A stretch of DNA of 64,000 bases from Gnetum montanum. Lineage: Eukaryota; Streptophyta; Gnetopsida; Gnetales; Gnetaceae. Below are positions 54,829 through 64,000 of the stretch, piece after piece (the first letter of the stretch is position 1; the number at the start of each line of letters is the position of its first letter). The stretch spans positions 893,193 to 957,192 of the forward strand of contig MNCI01034627.1 in assembly GCA_015680685.1 (NCBI GenBank). The letters run 5' to 3'. Position numbers and translations under genes: made by a program. The notes beneath the pieces were generated by a model. The model worked only from the letters and a program-made list of their open reading frames with translations, was not told where the DNA came from and did not search any database.

Positions 54829-56701
54829 ATGTCTTCTTCTTCTTCTCACAAGAGAAACTCACCACCTAAGGACCATACATGAAACAGTTGGCAATAAAAA
54901 ACACATAACCGAAATCAGCCAAGTCCTCAATAATACCGAATAGTCTATACTCATCCCGATGAGTATATTCCAAACTTTATCTTTATCCTCCATCAAGATG
55001 AACAGCTGCGATGGAGAGATTTGCAAGGTAACATCGTGTTACCCCCAGATCGATCAATCCCTAACATGCTTCTCCATGCTTTGGCACAGATTGGCATGAC
55101 AGAATTATATGCTGAATACGTTGTGGAAGACTTTGACATGAGGGATTATTATCCCACAACTACACAACGTATGAGGGACTCAAGGTAGGAGAGCCAACAT
55201 ACACTGTTGAAGGGCAAGGAGGTCCCGCACATCCTTAGTGAAATTAGAGATGGTGAACCACTCATAACAGGTTCTCTATCAAAATATGTTTCCCCTCCTA
55301 ACGATGAGGAGGAGGTGGGGTATCAGAACCTACGATCCATGATACATAACCTTGGTTTTGATTCTCGTGAATGCCAACTATTCATAGAGGGAACAAAAAC
55401 TCATGATAAGGATGGGCACTTAGATCATCATCAGGATTGGGGCCGTAGCAGCCGAAGAGAAGGTAGGAAGCATCATCATGGCGATGGTTCTCTTTCTTCT
55501 TCTCCTTCATCTCATCATTTACCCTCTCCTTCCATCTCTGGGCATAGCCATCATGAACATAACGGTGAGGATAGAGGTAGGCAAAACGAGAGACCTCAAC
55601 AAGAGAGTTAAGAGAGAGGAAAAGGGCATGAACGAAGGGAAAGTAGGGAACAACACAGACATCACAGGTGTCATGAAAGAGATGATCATGACGAGCCCCT
55701 ACTTGCAACCTGAAGTATGCTTGACATAACAGAGGCAGTAAGAATTCCAACAAGGCATCAAAAGGATAGCTGGATCAAGTGTTTAGACATGAACAATATC
55801 CCACGCTTTGAGGGGGGATACAACGCTGATCCGCAGCATCATTTACAGGCATTCCACGATGTCTGTGCCTTGCAAAACATAGAAAACGAGTGGCAAAAAC
55901 TAAAGTTGTTTCCAAGAAACTCATTAAGGAAGTAGAGAGTTGGTACTGGTCCTTAGAGCCAAAAACCATTAGGAGGTGGAGTACGATGTTAGAACTCTTC
56001 AACGATAAATATCAAATGTAATCTAGAGTGTCTATCATAAGAAGTTCCAAGGATGGAAGTAAGGTACTCATGAACCCTTGGATGCTACCATGGGCCGCTA
56101 CTACACATTGTTACATCATTTTCTGGGCCATGGTTATGCACAGCGGGATCAACTTTGCCACATCGTAGATGCGCTCAAACATGAGACGAGGAGAACCCTT
56201 AGGACTTATGCCCAAGGGAGACTATCAGAACTTAGAGCCCATGAAGTTCATCGCTTGTTGGAACAAGTAGCAAAAGAAGAAGGTGAATTAAGAAAAAGAG
56301 AGAGTGCAGAAAAATACAACCTTGATCCCTCCCTTCAGAAGAATGGAGTGAAATTTTGCGATGAAGAGGATGAGTCATCACTCGAAGAGTTGGTGAATAG
56401 AAAAACCTTGCCGATTCAAAAACTAACAAGAGAAGTATTGACTAATATGGAACAATTGTGGGATTCCTTAGACTCCAGACTTGAAACTATCTTGAAAATT
56501 ATAGAGGAGTCTAAGGAGGAACGAAGTAGTGACCAAGGTAAGACCAAGCAGAGAAATTCAGGCCCTGCACATAACAAGGGTAAGGGAAAAATTACTATCT
56601 CCAATGAAGTTGTGGATTTAGACACAGATGATGATGGTGGATGTGAGATCTACCATTATGATCATCTCAAGGGATGTTGTTCAATCATATCACATCTATA
56701 G
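54829..56701 (+). pseudogene. gag of element F
   Basis: The ATG at 54829 opens MSSSSSHKRNSPPKDH. A Ser/His-rich charged region follows (55400-55620). The capsid core at about 55760-56260 shows IPRFEGGYNADPQHHLQAFH, KLKLFP with a helix, a WYWSLEPKTIRRWSTM-like stretch in shifted frame, and then HHFLGHGYAQRDQLCHIVDA and a Glu/Lys-rich helix (56078-56400), suggesting a Retrotrans_gag fold and coiled coil. The end CEIYHYDHLKGCCS may be a decayed knuckle. A Pro/Gln/Tyr-rich tail runs to about 57300. Stops and shifts break it. It is unrelated in detail to the A/B gag. Confidence 0.7.
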
Positions 56702-57339
56702 GAGTCTAGGGTGTATGCACTTAATCCAAGACTTAACCAACGATAGACACCCTGAAGGTTACCTTATCCTCAAGGTAACCCAAGACAGTTCCACCAACCA
56801 TTGACATACTATCCAAATGGAACTCCACCACAACTCATCGGATAAAATCAGCAGTGGCAATACCCACAATCATGGGGGATGCCACCGCTGACACAATAGT
56901 ACCCTTATTGGCAACCTGATCCTTATGGATATTATGTGCAGTAGCTGATTTCACCAAGTGACTCTATGAGTCACACAACTCCCCAACATCACTACCAAGT
57001 TCGGGAGTACCTTAGAAGGAATCCTTCTCCTCTGGGAGACATTCCACATTCATTCCATCCTCCAACTCCATCTACACCTCTTCCACCAGTAGTTCCCATA
57101 CAACTTGCTGCAACAACGCAAGGGGAAATCCCCACTCAACCGTAGCAACGCCATGCTACAAGAGCAGTAAACATTCAACCCATTGCTGGTTCTGACAACT
57201 GTAAAAAGAGAAGACCTTTATTCAGAACCAAAAGCCCAGACAAGCTCTCACAACAACAAGTGATTGAGTCCACAACCACTACTCCACCATCTAACACTTC
57301 AAAGCACCCTTTAGTCCAACAACAGAGCTCTACGCATAT

Positions 57340-57624
57340 GGTTATGTTAACGCATACCGTAACCGACTGGATGAAGGTAGAACACCTCCCAGGAAACTAA
57401 CTAATCTTGGAAGATCCTTAATCTATTTACAAATCACCTGGAATGCACCACATAAGGCTCTTCTTGACTCAGGGTTTGGGGTCAACTTAATTTCACAAGA
57501 AATGTATCAAGCCTAGAACCTGCCCCAACTTAAGAAGAGTAACATTCAACTAGAGTTGGCAGACTAGTCCATCACCATTCCCTTGGGATTGGTGGAGGAC
57601 ATTATTACCACTGTGTGTGGTTGG
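57340..57624 (+). pseudogene. Protease start of element F
   Basis: The frame reads NAYRNRLDEGRTPPRKLTNL, then HKALLDSGFGVNLISQEMYQ, an aspartic protease active-site loop with an intact DSG. It continues IQLELAD and IPLGLVEDIITTV, the strand after the flap, until the assembly gap at 57625. One TAG and a second stop interrupt it. Confidence 0.75.
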
Positions 57625-58052
57625 NNNNNNNNNNNNNNNNNNNNNNNNNNNNNNNNNNNNNNNNNNNNNNNNNNNNNNNNNNNNNNNNNNNNNNNNNNNN
57701 NNNNNNNNNNNNNNNNNNNNNNNNNNNNNNNNNNNNNNNNNNNNNNNNNNNNNNNNNNNNNNNNNNNNNNNNNNNNNNNNNNNNNNNNNNNNNNNNNNNN
57801 NNNNNNNNNNNNNNNNNNNNNNNNNNNNNNNNNNNNNNNNNNNNNNNNNNNNNNNNNNNNNNNNNNNNNNNNNNNNNNNNNNNNNNNNNNNNNNNNNNNN
57901 NNNNNNNNNNNNNNNNNNNNNNNNNNNNNNNNNNNNNNNNNNNNNNNNNNNNNNNNNNNNNNNNNNNNNNNNNNNNNNNNNNNNNNNNNNNNNNNNNNNN
58001 NNNNNNNNNNNNNNNNNNNNNNNNNNNNNNNNNNNNNNNNNNNNNNNNNNNN
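57625..58052. other. Assembly gap (428 Ns)
   Basis: All bases are N. By alignment of the two F LTRs the 3' LTR should start near 57992, inside the gap if its length is right. The rest of protease, any pol and the polypurine tract of F would also be here. Confidence 0.99.
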
Positions 58053-58834
58053 GATATCGCATCTTACCCTGCGATATCACGTACGCGATATCACGGTGCA
58101 TCGTCATATCTATAAATAAGAGGTGGCTCTCCCTTGTTTCATTATCCTAGGCTAGATAGTAGGGAAACTCTGGCAGATTGATCACTCTAGAGATAAACGA
58201 TTTTCCATGTGGCTGCTGTAGGATTCCTAAAGTGAACGGATCTTTATTTGAGCAAACATTGTACTTTAACACAAGTTTGTGTACGAAAATAAAGATGAGC
58301 TTCTTGGATAAACCTTGCAGTGCATGGAATAGGCTAATTAGGATTTTATTTACTGTTATTTATTACTTGTTATTTATTATTTATTATTTACTGCTTTCTC
58401 TTTCAACCCTTCTTTCTTAGTTAAGTGCCTCAGTACGACCACTTCGAGCACGTGCGTTACATGTGGTAATCCCAACAATGACTAGTGTTTGGTAGCCATG
58501 GTTGCATCAGTTTAGGGTGTGTACAGTAAGTGAGAATGGATGCTGATGCTAGGTAATTTAGACTTAGTTCATTAGTTAGATTTAGGAATTAGTCTCTCTA
58601 CCCTTCAATTCAGTAGCATAGGAGATAAAACACAAAAATACTATAAAAATCATATACGTCAGACTTACTTAACCATACACTGTGACAACTACAAGTAAGT
58701 CTAGGAAGATAACGAATGATTAACCCTAAGTGTTCCATGGGCGTGTAGGCACTTAGTCTACAGAGTTCGACCGGATCACACGTGCTACGCTCGTATTCGT
58801 ATGGTTGAGTGTAGGGGTATCTTGCCACTCATCA
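58053..58834 (+). repeat. 3' LTR of element F, start hidden by gap
   Basis: Colinear with 53911-54690 of the 5' LTR. TATA box at 58111-58118. Ends ..CACTCATCA; the next base resumes the A2 LTR. Confidence 0.9.
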
Positions 58835-59143
58835 CTTAAGCAATACAATACAGTTCAATATGGTCTTCCATTACATTTTTTTCTCTATTTTGATCTATTT
58901 TACGCTTCTGTATATGCTCTATTTACATTTCATACGTTACCGGTTACGATAACCCCAGTGCAAGCAATAGCTTACGCTCATGGAAGTCCTTGGTTGATTT
59001 GCGTATAGATCATCCAAGGCACTCTACCTTCGTTCTTTTTTTCTAGCTTGCCCTCACATGAAGGCAAGGTTGGTTGTGTCTCTTAGAAAATATTTTGGCA
59101 TTTTTTCCCTTCTAGCCTCACATCGATGATTTTGGTTAGCACA
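58835..59143 (+). repeat. 5' LTR of A2, right part
   Basis: This resumes the A-type LTR: caatagcttacgctcatgga and tgatttgcgtatagatcatc align with 27504-27545 and 35415-35455 in A1. It ends ..TAGCACA at 59143. With the left part the A2 LTR is about 1.73 kb. Confidence 0.85.
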
Positions 59144-59150
59144 GTAAATT

Positions 59151-59168
59151 TGTGCTAGAAGGAGGGCC
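59151..59168 (+). promoter_or_regulatory. Primer-site motif of A2
   Basis: TGTGCTAGAAGGAGGGCC, seven bases after the LTR end, matches A1 and B. Confidence 0.65.
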
Positions 59169-59502
59169 AACTTGTTTACCATCCCATCAAAACATTGATC
59201 ATGCTACCTTTTAAATGCTACGTAGACTAGGTGCCGAGCTCAAGCTAAGCTTACTGAAGCCCACCTTAGTCTACTCATGCTAAACCTAGTCTACTCATGC
59301 TAAATTAATTGGATGTACAACCCTGTAAAACTCTTACATTATAGCCAGCACTTCAAACCTTTCAACTGCATCATCAAAACCCAAATAATGTACACATGCT
59401 GCTTAAACAAGTTGCTTCATAGACAAACTGCCAATTAATGTTCCCACCACCACCATCAACTGATCATAGCGAGCTCCTCTCAGTACTTGCAACCTGCATC
59501 TT

Positions 59503-59655
59503 GCTTACTTGAGCCCGGCTTGTCAAGCTAGCTTACTCATGCCCAACTTGTCAAGCTAGCTTACTCACACCCAGCTTGTTAAGCCAGCTTACTCATGCCT
59601 AGCTTGTCAAACCAGCTTACTCATGCCCAGCTTGTCAAGCCAGCTTACTCATGCC
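59503..59655 (+). repeat. 28-bp tandem array in the A2 leader
   Basis: About five and a half units of agcttactcatgcccagctt plus gtcaagcc. It lies directly before the gag ATG. A looser tctactcatgctaaacctag pair is upstream at 59268-59305. Confidence 0.85.
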
Positions 59656-59658
59656 ACT

Positions 59659-61860
59659 ATGGAATCTTCCCAGATCAACACAACGACACTGTAGATCTCT
59701 GACTTTGGGGCTGGGACCTCAAACCTTGTAACTGAGATAGAACCTGTAACTATCATTGAAGAGATAAACCCTCAAGGTTCAACTTGCTAGTCACTTAGGC
59801 TACAAGGCAAGGATCCTAATTATGCAATCCTCAAACCAGAACAATATAACTTCATTTGTGTGAAGATTCAAGCCAACTTGCGTATTGACTACATAGAAAG
59901 AGAAGAAAAGTGAAACTATGAGCTCATTTACATGGGAGGTTGTGAGTTCACTCCCTCAGTATTTGATATGATTCCCCTTTCTAAGCCTCATCATCAACTC
60001 ATATCTTAGCTTCTCATGGCAAGGAATCAAACCTTACAGCCACCTCCAATAGAGCCTTAGAGCGGAGATGAGAAAGACGACTTTGCGACCCAAACTAAGC
60101 ATGGGGATTCATACCATACCGTCAATCCTCATGCCCATACAAATCCATCATTCCAATCGTTCCTAGAAGAAACCATACTTCTACGTTCATCTGCAAACAC
60201 TCGAGCATTGGTTTTTCAATAGGAAGTACACACTTCCATTCCCACCTTCTCCATGCCCAACATTCAATCTGATACATCCATCTCCATCATACCTCCAGTC
60301 AACATCATCCTCTCATTTGCAAGTACAGTCCCAACAATCCCCTCCTCAAACTAATGTAGGATCAATCTTTCAACCTCAAGTAATTGGGATGCCATCATTT
60401 ATACCAGCTTCCACGTCCACCCACTACATACCTCAAGTACAAACCCATGAAGCACCTTTGATTACTTTAGCCTAACACGTTCAAGGTGTTACCTCGCAAC
60501 CTGTGGCTAGGCAGTGGATTTCAATAGCTGTTCAGCAACACCAACCTACTCACTATAATGTACGAAACTCTGCAATCTCATCTTTGAATGTTGCTCCACC
60601 ACAACAACCAAAAATCCAACAGTCTCCCTTTCCATAGACAATGCACCAATCAAACTACTACCAATCACAATCTACTCAACTAACTGGTTTGCCTACCGCC
60701 CAAGAGTTGGTAGACATAAAGAAAATGATGCACTCATTAACTGAGGAGGTAAAGTGCCTTAAAGTTGCAAACACTAAGGAAGTTAAGGTGTTGGACTTCT
60801 ACCAAGATGACCCAATCAATCCTTCAGTTCCACCATTAACCTTACCATCGAGAATCTCATTACCTCAATTAACCAAATATAATGGAGAGGGAGATCCAAA
60901 CAACCATCTGGTAACATTTTGACTAGAATGTCTATTGCTTCAGGCCTGGCCTTATGTAATTCTCCATGTATTCGCTATGTCCTTGATAGGAAAAGCCTTA
61001 GACTATTACCGAGCTTTACCCCGTAACTCCATATCCTCTCTAGAGGATTTGTTACATCAGTTTGTTACCCATTTCAAATATAATTTAAAACCTGAAGCCA
61101 CACTAGATAGTTTGATTTAGATTAAATAGGCACCATTAGAGCCGGTACAAAAATTTATCCAAAGGTGGAGTGCAGCCCTAAATGAACTTCATGAGCCCAT
61201 CCCTAAAACATACTTGCTTACCATCCTTAAGGCAGTCATGAATGACTTCATTCAATCAAAAATTTATTATTTGAGTGTCCATACTTTGAGTCAAGCATTT
61301 GCACAAATTAAGAACATAGAAGTGGCGACACAAGCAAGTAATGACCTAGCCTACTTGACCTTTAGGAGCCAACATATGAGGAAGGATAAGGATAAATCCA
61401 AAATGACAGTATCAGCAGTGGCAGAGACAACCCAACCTAACAATTAAAGAAAAAAATAAAAACAACCCACTGCTCCAACCAGCGATGAAAGAACCACATC
61501 TACGCCTACACCTGAATCTTCTGAACTAAAACCACAAATATGGGTCACCCTTGTACATTTGAATGAAAATATCCTACCCAATAGACACCCTTGCCTATGA
61601 AGCCTTCACAATTACTAGATCAACTTCTAAGGGACAGGTTAATGAAACACAAATAGATGTCTCCCATGGTGTTCCAAAAACATGATCGATTCTGTGAGTT
61701 GGCTAAAAACCTAACTTTAGTAACAACCAATGAGCCCCCCATTCCAAGAGGCTTTAGGTTGGATAGGTTTTGCGAATATGACCAATGGTGTGGGCACAAA
61801 ACTAATTACTGATTCACGTTAAAATAAGATATACAATGCATGATTGACAAGGGTGAAGTA
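59659..61860 (+). pseudogene. gag of element A2
   Basis: The ATG at 59659 gives MESSQINTTTL, then after a TAG the shared N-terminal domain EQYNFICVKIQANL and IYMGGCEFTPSVFDMIP. A Pro/Thr/Gln region runs to 60640. The capsid core is in 60641-60922 (VLDFYQDDPINPSVPPLTL, KYNGEGDPNNHLVTF) and 60935-61120 (FAMSLIGKALDYYRALPRN, FVTHFKYNLKP), separated by a TGA. A third piece, 61214-61447, has the helical SKIYYLSVHTLSQAFAQIKN part. The finger at about 61760-61830 reads RLDRFCEYDQWCGHKTNY, with the H of YH changed to D and the last C lost to a stop. The copy is inactive, but it is closest in sequence to A1. Confidence 0.85.
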
Positions 61861-63522
61861 GTATTTGATGAGGCAAACCCAGTAAAGCCCCAAAACAAGG
61901 ATCCTCTGAATACTAACGATTCACTGTATGTGATTAACACTATCCATGTGGATAATGGACAAGACATCCCTCGAAAAACCTTTGTAATTTGCAAGCCTTC
62001 TGAAACTACTTCTACCTCAACGCCTTCCCAAACCCCTTTTTTCATATGCACATTCCTTACACCACAAAAACCTTTCGTCGTTCACGTGCCTCCTTCTCTC
62101 TTAGCTGCAACCACGCCATCAGGAACTCGACCCACTCTTTTTGTGATCCAGGTGCCAAAACACCTTAACATGCAACCCCCTATAGTTCCCTTGTGACCCT
62201 TGCAAGAGCATCTTGCTAACAGGCTGACAAGAGAGTGCTTAGAAAAAGAACATCATGAGCACGAATTAGGATCATCGAAGCCTATACCACTAAATGCTGT
62301 TCCTATGGTTCCATCTACTAGTGAACCTAGCACAAGTCGTTGAGAAAAGGATACTGGCCCTCTTAGTGTCCCAAACTCAACATCCCTAGTTACTAACACA
62401 ACAATCCCTCCACAAGAGATACGAATGCTAGGTCAAATGGACCAAATCTCCACAGACAAGAGCATCCCAAGTGGTAAGGATCTAGCGAGTGCATTGACCC
62501 AAGTCACATAGGCTTTGAAAAAAAAGAACACCTCCTTAAACCTATATGATCTAGTAATGACCTCACTAGTACATCGGGAAGCACTCATGTGTATGTTGAC
62601 TTCAATTCTTATTAGCAAGGACCTTCCCACAGATGAGTCGTCCATTTATGCAGTACTATCCCCACAACCTCAAGAATCGAGGCCCACATCCCTAGAATTT
62701 CATGCCAATGATATTAAGCGAGATGAGAAAATTAGAGAGGTCACTATAGCCCCTATGTTCATAACAATACAAGTCAACCACTTCAAGATACATAGGGTGC
62801 ATGTCGATGATGGTGCAGCAACAAATGTAATATCCTTTCCTATCATCAAAAAATTGGGTCTTACAGAGAAAATATGGCCCAGAACAACTTCCTTTTTAAA
62901 ATCCTTCAATGGTTCCTGTGTTGTGGTAAAGAGCATGGTTACCTTGGATTTTGTAGCAGGGGACTAGTTCCCCACATTGGTTGAATTTGTAGTGGTTGAT
63001 GAAATGTTGGGGTTCAATCTGATTGTAGGATAACCTTCGTTAGCTCAACTTAGAGCTGTATCCTCATCAATCCATCAAGAAATCCACCTACCTTATGAGG
63101 GTGGTGAAATCATCATACATGGGGACATGACAACATCACTCACGTCCTCGCACTCAGGAATGGATCAAGGGTCAGAGGTTGAGTTCTCTAAGCCTAAACA
63201 AGAAACCATGAGTGCATTTCAAGATATGAAACAACAGTTAACCCATGATCCTACTAGAACTAAGGAAGCATTGGACGTCACAGACATAGGAGGCATTCCT
63301 GCTAACGTCTCTTGGTTGGAGCTACCTTTTGACATCTCCAGTGAAGGGGAAGGGGAGTATAAGATCATACCTACATGCCCCACCGCTCACATCAAACTAC
63401 AAAGAATAAAAAAAAACTCAATAACTAGGGCAAACTATCAAGTGTCTAGAATGAAATTAAACTACCAACCATCCGGTACAACGTTAAACTCCCAACGAAC
63501 ATCCGCAATGATGTTAAACTAG
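61861..63522 (+). pseudogene. Pro/Val linker and protease of A2
   Basis: The linker (61840-62196) has FVICKPSE, KPFVVHVPP and TLFVIQVPKH phrases like A1. The protease is in 62515-62967: IHRVHVDDGAATNVISFPII with VDDGA at 62803-62817, then LGLTEKIWPRTTSFLKSFNG. It continues after a TAG with FNLIV-, PSLAQLRAVSSSIHQEIHLP (about 63003-63095). A second open stretch, 63127-63522, has a Ser/Glu tail and ends in three copies of a KLNYQ-like phrase produced by the TTAAACT repeats. The catalytic DDG/DGA matches A1. Confidence 0.75.
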
Positions 63523-63690
63523 CCACAGTAAAAAATGGCCGGTTCCTTTTAAGTTTCCTAAAACTATTATCGCTTTCGGCCCACTATGGCCTAAAACTAG
63601 TAATCCCTCTTTCTTTTTTCAACATAGATGCAATGGTCCACCATGACTCTAAACTGATGTGCACAGCCTAAAATGGCCTTAAACTAGAGC
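63420..63690 (+). repeat. TTAAACTAG array of A2
   Basis: Units include gatgttaaactagcc, GGCCCACTATGGCCTAAAAC and gcctaaaatggccttaaact, the same GGCC..GGCC plus TTAAACTAG plan as A1 and B. The remaining 63691-64000 is AT-rich with no gene seen. Confidence 0.7.
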
Positions 63691-64000
63691 TCAATATGCT
63701 ACAAGTTTACAAACTCTTGTTACGTTATGTAAAATTTTCATTTACATGTCACAAGTTGCAATTTCAATTGATGCATTCTCGTTACTTTTTGTTTTACAAA
63801 TATTTTCTTTACGTTTTGTTCTACATTTTAGAATCTCATTTTACATTCAGATACATGCATACGTTCACAATATACTTGAGAAAATAAGAAAAAAAAACAA
63901 AAAGGGAGAAAAAGAAGAAAAAATATTGAACATCAACATAGCAATAGAATGCCAACACATCATGCCATGATTAAATCCATATCATTACATCTATCCTCAT

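Larger units (their letters stand above)
53850..58834 (+). mobile_element. LTR element F with gag and protease only
   Basis: This element is nested in the A2 LTR. Its ends are TGATG (53850) and CATCA (58834), a 5-bp inverted repeat. Flanks cttgt and cttaa agree at three of five bases, a decayed target duplication. The LTRs are about 841 bp and about 90% identical by eye. The internal part has a tRNA-Asp type primer site, gag and a protease start, then a 428-base gap of Ns that also hides the polypurine tract and the 3' LTR start. If the gap size is true there is no room for pol. Confidence 0.85.
52427..64000 (+). mobile_element. Gypsy-type element A2, cut by window end
   Basis: This is a plus-strand relative of A1, starting TGAAACACCAC at 52427. 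Its 5' LTR is interrupted by element F (53850-58834). Then come the primer-site motif, leader arrays, gag, Pro/Val linker, protease and a TTAAACTAG array. The element continues beyond 64000, so absence of pol is not proven, but the array that ends A1's genes is already present after protease. Confidence 0.85.

Noticed and set aside
57625-58052. Open frames across the gap region
   Set aside because: They consist of unknown residues translated from Ns and carry no information.
59503-59655. Regular short repeats resembling a CRISPR array
   Set aside because: Units are head-to-tail with no unique spacers, and the context is a plant retrotransposon leader.
1-64000. tRNA, rRNA or other structural RNA genes
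   Set aside because: I saw no cloverleaf with A and B boxes and no ribosomal RNA core sequence. The only tRNA-like text is the short primer-site complements.

Overview
This window looks like nuclear DNA of a land plant with a large, repeat-rich genome. A gymnosperm or similar giant genome is plausible, but the sequence alone does not decide it. It is AT-rich, has no recognisable intact host gene, and is almost entirely nested, mutated LTR retrotransposons. Coding regions are broken by stops (mostly TAG, some TAA or TGA), frameshifts and deletions, so no element here looks able to encode a full protein set.

Layout, left to right. 1-503 is a partial LTR of family F. 699 to about 8650 is element D, a minus-strand Ty3/gypsy element of Tat/Ogre type with 3' LTR, integrase, two RNase H segments and RT with YVDD. 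D also carries a short plus-strand (antisense) gene remnant with its own TATA box at 7301-8650. About 8651-11623 is mostly unassigned, with one unknown coding fragment. 11629-15813 is a minus-strand Ty1/copia element (H) with LTRs and a perfect 5-bp target-site duplication (TSD). 15819-18900 is mostly unassigned, with one LTR-like block. About 19250-20520 is an integrase remnant of another gypsy element (E).

From 20542 to about 52227 there is a deep nest. Minus-strand element C (20542-22892 and 48197 onward) is split inside its integrase by minus-strand element B (22893-48191, TSD AAAGG). B is itself split in its 3' region by plus-strand element A1 (25509-35584, TSD ATAGT). B holds gag, a pol with a deleted RT core, and between them a spliced-looking antisense gene (38636-43038) whose promoter region and first exon match the one in D. 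A1 has 2-kb LTRs and only gag and protease.

52228-52426 is an inverted F-family LTR piece. At 52427 a second A-type element (A2, plus strand) begins and runs off the window. Its 5' LTR is interrupted by element F (53850-58834), which has about 840-bp LTRs, a tRNA-Asp type primer site, gag and protease, and contains a 428-base assembly gap.

How the parts may work together (inference): A1, A2 and B share LTR ends, a primer-site motif, a polypurine tract and gag architecture. The A types carry gag-protease without pol, and B carries pol without a visible protease, so A-type copies may depend on B/C/D-like relatives. The most unusual features are the antisense, intron-containing gene inside the Tat-like elements, the rapidly changing palindromic word arrays in the U3 part of the LTRs, and the TTAAACTAG repeat arrays that flank the gene blocks.
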